DNA of 46,114 nucleotides from Bacteroidales bacterium (lineage in GTDB: Bacteria > Bacteroidota > Bacteroidia > Bacteroidales > VadinHA17): positions 1-46,114 of the forward strand of contig JALOMO010000044.1 of the NCBI GenBank assembly GCA_025455395.1, read 5' to 3'. The translations under genes and the position numbers were made by a program. This document shows, piece by piece, positions 32,883-39,894 of the stretch. Each line of letters opens with the position of its first letter. Within the stretch, counting starts at the first letter, position 1. The notes beneath the pieces were generated by a model. That model did not search any database. It was given only the letters and a program-made list of their open reading frames with translations, and had not been told where the DNA came from.

Positions 32883-34040
32883 CGTCTTTCCAAACTCGCA
32901 ATGCCTGAAGATTCTGACCATAATGATCAGGACCAATGGAATAAGTGCAGGATTAATGCCCTGTCCGGCAATAAGTGAAGCCGGTATCCAAAGTAACGAA
33001 ACAGTAAGTGCTATTCTGTTCAATGCTACCGCTTTGCGCTGAACCAGAATATAAAAAAGCAGTACTGGCAGTATTGGATTTATTCCAAGGAGAACCAGGT
33101 TAAAATGAAGAGCATCATGCTCAGACCAAAAATTAGTGAATATCAGAAGTATTGCGATAACAGAATAGATGATGAAAAGTATTATATCGAGGAACCTCAC
33201 CAGGAAGGGTATTCCGAGTACAAATGTTACAAGGAGGACGAATAGCAGCACCGCATATAAAACAAACTGCGGTATCCAGACACGTATACCTTTCATGGAT
33301 ATGCCCGGGAAGTCGGCAACAATAACAGCTTCCTCCAGTAATGGTTCGGTGACGCCATCATGTACTATTTGAGATGAGCTCATGTTCTCTTTAAGAAAGA
33401 TCGGAAGGAACATCTCATCTGCTGTTGTGGCTTTCCGGTCTGCCTGCAATCCGAGGAGCATGTCTGCTCCGAAATCGAGCCAGGGTAATACCTTCTGGTG
33501 AGGATCTATCAATTGTCTGAAACTTGCTCTATCTTTCCTTTCCTTTTCAGGAAATATTATGGTATCAGTTGCAGAAGCGACAAGAATATCTCTTACCCGT
33601 GTTGCACAGTTGTCAAAGAAAAAATCATATCTGTACTTAATATTTTCAGGCTTCAGGTTCTCATTTATGAGCACAAAGAGTCTCTCCTTCTCAGCAGCTG
33701 TAAGATTTATTTTTTGAGACCATACTGCCCTTTCCTCTGAGCGGTACTCATTTACAAATCTGTCATAGCTGTAAGCTCCGAGCATATAGTCAAGTCTGCC
33801 CTTCGCAAAGCGAAGTACAAAATTGGGTGTTGAGAAGTCGAAGATGCCCCAGTTATAGACAACATCAATATTATGTTCCCTGATTACAACCCTCAGAGCC
33901 GTGTGTCCATAGATTGAGTAACTTTCATTTCCCGGAGCACATGTAATAAGATATACTTCGGCGCTGTCTGCAATTTCTCTGCTGTATGACTGACCGGAAA
34001 GAAGGAATAATGCTGTCAGTATAATTATGAACCTTTTCAT
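32877..34040 (-). CDS. DUF4105 / Lnb-type membrane protein, candidate lipoprotein N-acyltransferase
   Basis: A 387 aa protein with a signal-like N-terminus (FIIILTALFLLSGQSYS), a periplasmic domain (~20-245) and about six membrane helices in the C-terminal third (VLYAVLLFVLLVTFVLGIPF onward). The periplasmic domain shows the DUF4105 strings TCAPGNESYSIYGHTALRV (conserved His) and FFFDNCATRVRDIL (conserved Cys), consistent with a papain-like thiol enzyme. DUF4105 proteins with this topology include Lnb, the lipoprotein N-acyltransferase described in Bacteroides, which completes triacylation of lipoproteins in organisms lacking Lnt. Assignment to Lnb itself is from memory of the domain layout. 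It lies 90 nt upstream of moxR on the same strand. Confidence 0.8.
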   Translation of the reverse strand: MKRFIIILTALFLLSGQSYSREIADSAEVYLITCAPGNESYSIYGHTALRVVIREHNIDVVYNWGIFDFSTPNFVLRFAKGRLDYMLGAYSYDRFVNEYRSEERAVWSQKINLTAAEKERLFVLINENLKPENIKYRYDFFFDNCATRVRDILVASATDTIIFPEKERKDRASFRQLIDPHQKVLPWLDFGADMLLGLQADRKATTADEMFLPIFLKENMSSSQIVHDGVTEPLLEEAVIVADFPGISMKGIRVWIPQFVLYAVLLFVLLVTFVLGIPFLVRFLDIILFIIYSVIAILLIFTNFWSEHDALHFNLVLLGINPILPVLLFYILVQRKAVALNRIALTVSLLWIPASLIAGQGINPALIPLVLIIMVRIFRHCEFGKTL

Positions 34041-34150
34041 GCCTCAGTTTTGAACCGTAAACGTAAACAAAATTTCAAAACAGTGTATGTGAATACAGGG
34101 ATAGCCTCAATTCCGGTTCATTTTTAGTAGCTTCTTTGAATTGCATGAAA

Positions 34151-34158
34151 TATCTTTG
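34151..34158 (+). promoter_or_regulatory. Candidate -7 promoter element for the MetV-MetF fusion gene
   Basis: TATCTTTG is an exact TAnnTTTG match 28 nt before the ATG at 34187, in the 146-nt divergent region next to the DUF4105 gene. No TTG at the -33 spacing. Confidence 0.45.
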
Positions 34159-34186
34159 AAAGAATTAAATAAGCCTTGATCAACGT

Positions 34187-35656
34187 ATGTCAGCAATAAA
34201 ACCATCAAGGAGGTGGCAGCCTGCATTTTATCCTTTCGGTAACGAAAGGACATTTAAAAGATTAACAGCCAGGACTGAGCTTTTAATCAAGGGCCCTCTC
34301 TTCGGTTGCCGCATGTGTGGTAACTGTCTTTTGCAGGAGACTGCTTTTATTTGTCCGATGGAGTGTCCTAAAGGAATGAGAAATGGCCCGTGCGGGGGTA
34401 CAACACCTCAGCAGAGATGTTATATCGATGAGACACGGTACTGTATCTGGGACCGGATATACCGGAGGGCAGAAAAGCTGGGCAGGGAGGAGATGCTTCT
34501 CGAGGTTCTTCCTCCGCTCGATTGGAATAAAGCCGGTACAGAAACATGGGGAGAAGTTGCCAGCCTTATACGCAAAACTGGTACAAGGACCTTCTTCAGT
34601 GCTCTCTTATCAAAAGACAGGGAGAAGAAAGAAAGAGTATGGGACGGTGTCTTTAAAACAATTCGTCAGCCTGCATGGTGGCAAGGTGACTCTGAATATC
34701 ATGCTCCGGCTTATAATGAGCCTGTCTCTGAACTGGAGCGAGAACTGCGTAGCGGCAGATTTGTCATTGCTACCGAAGTCACTCCTCCGCTTGGTGCTGA
34801 CACTGAAAAGCTGGTAAAAGACATTGAGCTTGTAAAACCCTATGTAACAGCCATAAACTTTACAGATTCTTCATCTTCAAGACCAAGAATGTCAAGTATC
34901 GCCTGCAGCAAGGTGGCTATCGAGCACAAGGCTGAACCGGTATTTCAGATATCTGCCCGTGACACTACACGCACGGGCCTGCAGGCTGATGCTGTTGGAC
35001 TGAATGCGATTGGCATTCATAACGTCCTCTGTCTTACCGGTGACAGCGCAAAGGTTGGCCCGTCACCGACGAGTAACATGAACATGCTTGATATAGATTC
35101 AGTTCAGATGTTGTGGATACTCAGAAGGATGCGTGACGAGGGTATATACCTCGACGGGCGCAAGATGAAGCGGCCTCCGAGACTCTTCCTTGGTGCTGCC
35201 ACCTCTTCGTTTGCTTCAGATCCGGATATGCAGGCCCTTAGAGATCATAAGAAAGTCAATGCCGGAGCACAGTTTATGCAGACCAACCTGATATTTGAAC
35301 CTGAAAAGCTTGATGCCTGGCTGGAGGCCCTGGACAGAAGAAATATTCTTGACAAGGTTTACATCCTGATAGGGATAGCACCTCTTAAGAGCTATAAAGT
35401 AGCTGAATACCTTCATAATAAGGTTCCGGGGGTTACAATACCGGCAAAAATCCTTCAACGTTTGAAACAGGCCGGAGAAGAGGCACCAGTAGAGGGTTTT
35501 CAGATCGCACTTGAACTGATAGATAGAATAAAGGGAAAACAGGGTATAAACGGCATTCATATTATGTCGCTCGGATGGGAATCCATCATACCACAAATAG
35601 TAACAGAATCAGGACTTTGCCTGAATCACAGCACATCCCGGTCAGATTGCAGATGA
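34187..35656 (+). CDS. Methylenetetrahydrofolate reductase with N-terminal MetV-like (MTHFR_C) domain
   Basis: A 489 aa cytoplasmic fusion. Residues ~35-130 form a cysteine-rich MetV/MTHFR_C-type domain (GCRMCGNCLLQ, ICPMECPKGMRNGPCGG, then Cys78 and Cys86; eight Cys in all). Residues ~190-470 form a MetF TIM barrel (RFVIATEVTPPLGAD, TAINFTDSSSSRPRMSS, NVLCLTGDSAKVG, AGAQFMQTNLIF), which binds FAD and reduces methylene-THF to methyl-THF. In acetogens MetV and MetF are separate subunits and MetV carries Fe-S clusters linking to a ferredoxin-type donor; the fusion suggests a similar non-NADPH electron supply here (inference). It is a single gene with no methionine synthase or acetogenesis genes beside it. 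Confidence 0.87.
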   Translation: MSAIKPSRRWQPAFYPFGNERTFKRLTARTELLIKGPLFGCRMCGNCLLQETAFICPMECPKGMRNGPCGGTTPQQRCYIDETRYCIWDRIYRRAEKLGREEMLLEVLPPLDWNKAGTETWGEVASLIRKTGTRTFFSALLSKDREKKERVWDGVFKTIRQPAWWQGDSEYHAPAYNEPVSELERELRSGRFVIATEVTPPLGADTEKLVKDIELVKPYVTAINFTDSSSSRPRMSSIACSKVAIEHKAEPVFQISARDTTRTGLQADAVGLNAIGIHNVLCLTGDSAKVGPSPTSNMNMLDIDSVQMLWILRRMRDEGIYLDGRKMKRPPRLFLGAATSSFASDPDMQALRDHKKVNAGAQFMQTNLIFEPEKLDAWLEALDRRNILDKVYILIGIAPLKSYKVAEYLHNKVPGVTIPAKILQRLKQAGEEAPVEGFQIALELIDRIKGKQGINGIHIMSLGWESIIPQIVTESGLCLNHSTSRSDCR

Positions 35657-35707
35657 AATATTTAAATAAACACTCAATTTAAATTACTGATCTAACAAAA
35701 ACCCGAA

Positions 35708-36013
35708 ATGAAAAGAGTTAAATTATCAGGCATCAAATGGAGCTTACTCTTATGTGCTCTCATTGCAGTTTTATTTCTTGCCGGTTGTGCTGACGCGGTA
35801 AACATTAAACAATGTGTTACCGAAGAGCCTGCGGGATTTCTCAACGGATTATGGCACGGTATTATAGCTCCCGTAAGCTTCTTCGTGTCATTATTCAAGG
35901 ACAGTGTGGCTATCTACGCTGTAAACAATAACGGAGGTTTTTACGACCTCGGCTTTGTTATTGGTGCAGGAATTCTATTTGGCGGCGGCGGGAGAGCAAG
36001 CAGGCGAAGTTAA
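35708..36013 (+). CDS. Conserved small lipoprotein/membrane protein, function unknown
   Basis: A 101 aa protein: signal/lipobox N-terminus (SLLLCALIAVLFLAGC, Cys27), then a conserved-looking core GFLNGLWHGIIAPVSFFVSLFKDSVAIYAVNNNGGFYDLGFVIGAG and a Gly/Arg tail. The core resembles a family of small hypothetical proteins I have seen in Bacteroidota and Proteobacteria, with a characteristic WHG-P-FxxSLF and NNGxxYDxGF pattern; no function is known. The later hydrophobic segment LGFVIGAGILFGG may be a second membrane contact. It stands 51 nt after the MTHFR-like gene. Confidence 0.75.
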   Translation: MKRVKLSGIKWSLLLCALIAVLFLAGCADAVNIKQCVTEEPAGFLNGLWHGIIAPVSFFVSLFKDSVAIYAVNNNGGFYDLGFVIGAGILFGGGGRASRRS

Positions 36014-36040
36014 GCTAAGCGAGGTACAGATGGGGTATAA

Positions 36041-36069
36041 ACAAAAAGTCCCGCCGAAATGGCGGGACT
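36041..36069 (-). terminator. Rho-independent terminator of the cold shock gene
   Basis: A perfect 9-bp stem (minus AGTCCCGCC / GGCGGGACT) with a 5-nt loop, followed on the minus strand by TTTTTGT. It lies 29 nt after the csp stop. On the plus strand there is no T-run, so it acts mainly for the minus gene. Confidence 0.85.
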
Positions 36070-36098
36070 CAGGTGATTAAATTGCTGTATGTTGTTAA

Positions 36099-36290
36099 CT
36101 ATGCAAGTCTTACATTAACGGCATTTAAACCTTTTTTTCCTTCCTGCAGATCAAACGTTACTTCGTCATTCTCCCTGATCCTGTCTTTAAGACCTGATGA
36201 ATGTACAAAATACTCTTTTGATGAGTTGGCATCCTTGATGAATCCGAATCCTTTTGATTCATTGAAAAATTTGACAATTCCTTTATTCAT
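36099..36290 (-). CDS. Cold shock domain protein (CspA family)
   Basis: A 63 aa single-domain OB-fold RNA/DNA chaperone. RNP1 is KGFGFI and RNP2 is YFVHSS, both intact; the start (MNKGIVKFFNESKG) and the end (GLNAVNVRLA) match the family, so it is complete. It melts secondary structure in RNA, aiding translation at low temperature or in stationary phase. It is monocistronic, with a well-formed Bacteroidota promoter 24 nt upstream and a strong terminator downstream; the leader is short, unlike the long thermosensing leader of E. coli cspA. Confidence 0.95.
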   Translation of the reverse strand: MNKGIVKFFNESKGFGFIKDANSSKEYFVHSSGLKDRIRENDEVTFDLQEGKKGLNAVNVRLA

Positions 36291-36313
36291 TACAAATTAA
36301 TTTGATTATGGCG

Positions 36314-36343
36314 CAAAGGTAAGGTCTATTCTTTAATTTCCAA
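36314..36343 (-). promoter_or_regulatory. Bacteroidota-type promoter of the cold shock gene
   Basis: On the minus strand TTG (36341-36343), then 19 nt, then TACCTTTG (36314-36321) match both the -33 TTG and the -7 TAnnTTTG elements with standard spacing. The start codon is 24 nt downstream. This is the best promoter match in the window. Confidence 0.7.
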
Positions 36344-36406
36344 CCTTTTGCAACTTTTATTATTGATTTTTATTTTTTTTGACCCGGAGAGGCTTTAGAA
36401 GGGCTG

Positions 36407-37852
36407 TCAATTTTTCCAGAAAGATCTTGTGAACAAGGCAAGTATTGTGAAAATCTCAAGACGACCTATCAGCATCAGCATCATCATGGTAACCTTTGCA
36501 ACAGGATTAAAATGGTCATAGTTACCCATGTTCCCCGAAGCTCCCAGACCGGGTCCAATACCAGCCATACAGGTTGCGCTTGCCCCTGCTGATTCAACTA
36601 TTGATATGCCTGAAATTTGCATAATAACAGCTCCAATCAGGAAGATGAACAGGTAAAGGGAAATGAAGACAGTCATAAGATTAACCAAATTATCGGGCAC
36701 CAATCTGCCATTGAGTCTGATCGGAATCACTGCATTCTGGTGCTGTAACCTGACAAAGGTATTTTTGAGGTTTTTAAGTGAAATAAGGTGCCTGGCCATC
36801 TTTATGCCTCCGGTTGTGGACCCCGTGCTTCCGCCTGCAAACATGATAAGGAACATAAAGAACCACCCCAGGTGCGGCCAGACTGTATAATCAGTAGTGG
36901 CAAAACCGGTACACGATATCTGGGATATTACCTGGAAAAATGCATGTCTGAATGATAATTCGAACCCCCGGTCTGTCCCGAAATAGAGTGTAAGTGTTAC
37001 AAAAACCACACTCGCCGTAACAAAGAATATATAGAACCAGAATTCATCATTCTTTTTGACCTTACTGAAATAACCCTTCACAATATAGTAGAAGACTACA
37101 TAACTGGTTGCTGCCAGAAACATAAAAATTGCTGCAACATACTGAATGTAAGGTGAATATTCTGCCAGGCTGGTATTCCTGGTCGAGAAGCCTCCGGTAG
37201 CTACGGAGCCAAATGAATGACAGATGCTGTCGAACAGATCCATCCCTCCAGCCGTCAGAAGGATGATTTCAGCTGTGGTAAGACTTAAGTAGGTAAGAAG
37301 CACTGTCTTGGCGATAGATTTTGTTTTGGGAAGGATTTTTTCCTTAAGTGACGACTCCAGTGTAAAAAGCCCATAGCCACCGACTTTTAATGTCGGGAGG
37401 ATAATTATGACAAGGAGGATTATGCCTATGCCTCCTATCCAGTGGGTCATACTCCGCCAGAACAGAATTGATTTAGAGAGTGCTTCCACGTCACTCAGTA
37501 TTGAAGCTCCCGTTGTAGTGAAACCTGATGCCGTTTCAAAGAGAATGTTAACGAACCCTTCAATCTCTCCGCTATAAAGATAAGGGAGTGTTCCAGCAAA
37601 AATAAGGGTGAGCCAACCGAGTGTCACGCTTATATATCCCTCCTTTATTGAGACCTTATGTTCAATTGACTTTCTGAGAAGCAGAAAGAGGATTGATCCG
37701 GGTAATAAGGTAGTTATTGATGAAAGTATGAAAGGAGTTACAGGTTCTGAGTAGAGGATTGCAACCGGAATACAAAGCAGGAATGAAGCCGAGGTGATTA
37801 TCAGTATTATACCGACAATGTTGAGAACCGATGAGACTCTAATGAATTTCAT
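36407..37852 (-). CDS. TrkH family potassium uptake protein
   Basis: A 481 aa inner membrane K+ channel subunit with four M1-P-M2 repeats. The selectivity filter loops are visible: ASGFTTTGAS in the first, GSVATGGFSTRN in the second, QISCTGFATTDY in the third and CMAGIGPGLG in the fourth, and MFAGGSTGSTTGGIKMAR is the diagnostic TrkH region. It imports K+ with a cytoplasmic NAD(H)/nucleotide-binding partner TrkA, which is usually adjacent but is not seen in this window: upstream is a tRNA and downstream the csp gene. The length is standard. Confidence 0.95.
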   Translation of the reverse strand: MKFIRVSSVLNIVGIILIITSASFLLCIPVAILYSEPVTPFILSSITTLLPGSILFLLLRKSIEHKVSIKEGYISVTLGWLTLIFAGTLPYLYSGEIEGFVNILFETASGFTTTGASILSDVEALSKSILFWRSMTHWIGGIGIILLVIIILPTLKVGGYGLFTLESSLKEKILPKTKSIAKTVLLTYLSLTTAEIILLTAGGMDLFDSICHSFGSVATGGFSTRNTSLAEYSPYIQYVAAIFMFLAATSYVVFYYIVKGYFSKVKKNDEFWFYIFFVTASVVFVTLTLYFGTDRGFELSFRHAFFQVISQISCTGFATTDYTVWPHLGWFFMFLIMFAGGSTGSTTGGIKMARHLISLKNLKNTFVRLQHQNAVIPIRLNGRLVPDNLVNLMTVFISLYLFIFLIGAVIMQISGISIVESAGASATCMAGIGPGLGASGNMGNYDHFNPVAKVTMMMLMLIGRLEIFTILALFTRSFWKN

Positions 37853-37915
37853 TCAACCATGATGGATACCTGTTTATGACATTTAACAGTCACTAAATGT
37901 AATCCTCAAATAATT

Positions 37916-37941
37916 ATCCGGAGGCACTAATGCCTCCGGAT
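37916..37941 (-). terminator. Terminator hairpin after tRNA-Arg
   Basis: A perfect 11-bp inverted repeat (ATCCGGAGGCA / TGCCTCCGGAT) with a 4-nt loop begins 4 nt beyond the tRNA 3' end. On the minus strand it is followed by AATTATTT, a weak U-rich tail. Confidence 0.7.
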
Positions 37942-37945
37942 CAAG

Positions 37946-38019
37946 TGATTCCGGAGCGACTCGAACGCTCGACCCACAGCTTAGAAGGCTGTTGCTCTAT
38001 CCAACTGAGCTACGGAACC
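37946..38019 (-). tRNA. tRNA-Arg (anticodon TCT)
   Basis: A complete 74-nt cloverleaf on the minus strand. The acceptor stem GGTTCCG/CGGAATC has seven pairs with one G-U, and the discriminator is A. The D arm is GCTC/GAGC; the anticodon arm ACAGC - CTTCTAA - GCTGT gives anticodon TCT, reading AGA. The variable loop is GGGTC, and the T arm GAGCG - TTCGAGT - CGCTC. The 3' CCA is not encoded. An exact TAnnTTTG box lies 28 nt upstream. Confidence 0.96.
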
Positions 38020-38047
38020 GGTCATATGATTCTCAAAAAAATCGCCG

Positions 38048-38055
38048 CAAATATA
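38048..38055 (-). promoter_or_regulatory. Candidate -7 promoter element for tRNA-Arg
   Basis: Minus-strand TATATTTG is an exact TAnnTTTG match ending 28 nt upstream of the tRNA 5' end. No exact TTG at -33. Confidence 0.5.
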
Positions 38056-38101
38056 ATCACATTTTTTCGTTTCTCCACAGAGAATGCCGGACAGAACAAT
38101 A

Positions 38102-39877
38102 TCAGGCTGATTTCATCCAGTTAACCAGCCCCTTCTTTTCAATAATCTGCTTCAGTTCAGGAGGCAGCGGTTCAAATTTGAAACTTTTCTTACCTATCAG
38201 CAGTTTCCCCTTGTCAAAATCTATATCAACTTTATCTCCGGGAGTGTAAGCTTCGACAGCTTCGCGGTGAACAATGAGAGGCAATCCCTGGTTAATTGAA
38301 GAGCGGTAGAAGATACGGTTCACTGATTTGATTATCACTGCCTTTATGCCCAGGGCAGCCAGGCCGACTGATGGATGCTCACGGGAGCTGCCACATCCGA
38401 AATTATCACCTGCAATGATTATATCACCAGCAGCTGCGTTTTTACTGAAAGAGGGATCAAAATCGCTGAAGAGGAGTGGCAATATGGCTTGTGCGTCCGA
38501 GCTCATGACACTGTAGGTGTGCTTCCCGGCAAACATCTGATCCGTATTCAGGTTGTCAACATCGGCATAATGCCATACGTTACCCGATTTCCTGTTTTCA
38601 CCCTCCTTAATCACATTGGTCTTACTCTGTGGAGCATTGAAGGGGAAGGTCTCATCCCCCTTTGACATCCGGGGGTCGGTAATGACACCTGTTATGGCAG
38701 AAGCGGCTACCGTAGCAGGTGAGGCAAGATATATTGAAGCGTCCTTGTTCCCCATTCTGCCAAGAAAATTACGGTTAGCAGTTGAGATGACGGTGTGTCC
38801 ATTAGCCGGGATCCCCTGTCCGGTACCCAGGCAGGGTCCGCATGACGGACTGAGAATATTTGCACCTGCCTCTATAAGATCACTTATTATACCTTCCCTT
38901 ATTGCCTGAAGGTAAATGTCTTTTGAGGCAGGAATGATATGAAGCTGAAAGCCGGGTTTTACTTTTTCCCCTTTAAGGACTGAAGCGGCGATGCGAAGGT
39001 CATCTATTCTGCCGTTGGTGCAGGTGCCTATCAGACCCTCCTGCACTGCCGTTCCTGCAACAGAGGCCACTGATCTTATGTTATCAACATGGTGTGGCGC
39101 TGCTACCAGAGGGAATATTTTTGAAAGATCAATGGAGATGCGACAATGATATTCTGCATCTTCATCAGCCCATACTCCGGACGTGTCCTCTCCTGTAAAC
39201 TTTCTCAGGACATCATCACAGGGGAAGACTGCATTTTTAGCCCCCATCTCGGAGGCAAGGTTGGCAATAGTCATTCTCTCACTCACTGAAAGTGTGACCA
39301 CACCCTCTCCATGGAATTCGATAGACATGTAATTGGCTCCGTCAGAACCGAGCATGCCTATAATCCAGAGTGAAAGGTCTTTTGCACTGACTGCCGGACG
39401 AAGACGTCCTTTAAGATCGATCCTCATCGAGGGAGGAACAAGGAACCATGTTTCACCGCGCTTCCATATACCTGCTGCCTCTGTACGGTCTATTCCCGCT
39501 GCAAGTGCATTAAAAGCTCCTGCCGTACAGGTATGGCTGTCAGAGCCAACTATTATCATACCCGGTCGGGCGTGATATGACATCATCTGGTGGCATATAC
39601 CCATGCCTGAATCATAGAAGAGTTTTATGCCCTGCTCGGAGACGATATTCCTTATATCCTGGTACTGAGTGGCAAGTTTGGCATCTGCCGGAGGGGCATT
39701 ATGATCAAGCACTACAAGCATCTGAGAAGGATCTGTGACCTTCTCCCCTCCCATCTTCCTGAAGGTCTGGTAAATGCTCGAGGTGTTATCGTGGGTTAGA
39801 ATAATATCAGGTTTCCTGAAGACAACTGCGCCCTCAGGAGCATCCATAATCTTTTCAACAAATGTTCTTGGTTTCAT
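38102..39877 (-). CDS. Aconitase-superfamily dehydratase, fused large and small subunits (copy 1)
   Basis: A 591 aa cytoplasmic [4Fe-4S] hydro-lyase of the isopropylmalate/homoaconitate isomerase group, with the LeuC-like part (~1-415) fused to a LeuD-like swivel domain (~440-590). Cluster cysteines are C286 (GTCTNG), C346 and C349 (PSCGPC). GSDSHTCTAGAFNALAAGID is the LeuC signature, and FGCGSSREH the active-site Ser loop of the swivel domain. The substrate-recognition loop that usually reads DTDxI...RYL is here NTDQMFAGKHTYSVM, so the Y-L pair is lost. No leuA or leuB is nearby, and the fusion is unlike the separate LeuC/LeuD, so the substrate is open. It follows copy 2 by 17 nt in one operon. 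Confidence 0.88.
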   Translation of the reverse strand: MKPRTFVEKIMDAPEGAVVFRKPDIILTHDNTSSIYQTFRKMGGEKVTDPSQMLVVLDHNAPPADAKLATQYQDIRNIVSEQGIKLFYDSGMGICHQMMSYHARPGMIIVGSDSHTCTAGAFNALAAGIDRTEAAGIWKRGETWFLVPPSMRIDLKGRLRPAVSAKDLSLWIIGMLGSDGANYMSIEFHGEGVVTLSVSERMTIANLASEMGAKNAVFPCDDVLRKFTGEDTSGVWADEDAEYHCRISIDLSKIFPLVAAPHHVDNIRSVASVAGTAVQEGLIGTCTNGRIDDLRIAASVLKGEKVKPGFQLHIIPASKDIYLQAIREGIISDLIEAGANILSPSCGPCLGTGQGIPANGHTVISTANRNFLGRMGNKDASIYLASPATVAASAITGVITDPRMSKGDETFPFNAPQSKTNVIKEGENRKSGNVWHYADVDNLNTDQMFAGKHTYSVMSSDAQAILPLLFSDFDPSFSKNAAAGDIIIAGDNFGCGSSREHPSVGLAALGIKAVIIKSVNRIFYRSSINQGLPLIVHREAVEAYTPGDKVDIDFDKGKLLIGKKSFKFEPLPPELKQIIEKKGLVNWMKSA

Positions 39878-39894
39878 GATATCTGTTAAAGTTA

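Noticed and set aside
37930-38249. Plus-strand ORFs of 64 and 85 aa across the tRNA
   Set aside because: They read through the antisense of tRNA-Arg and the end of the dehydratase gene; not coding.
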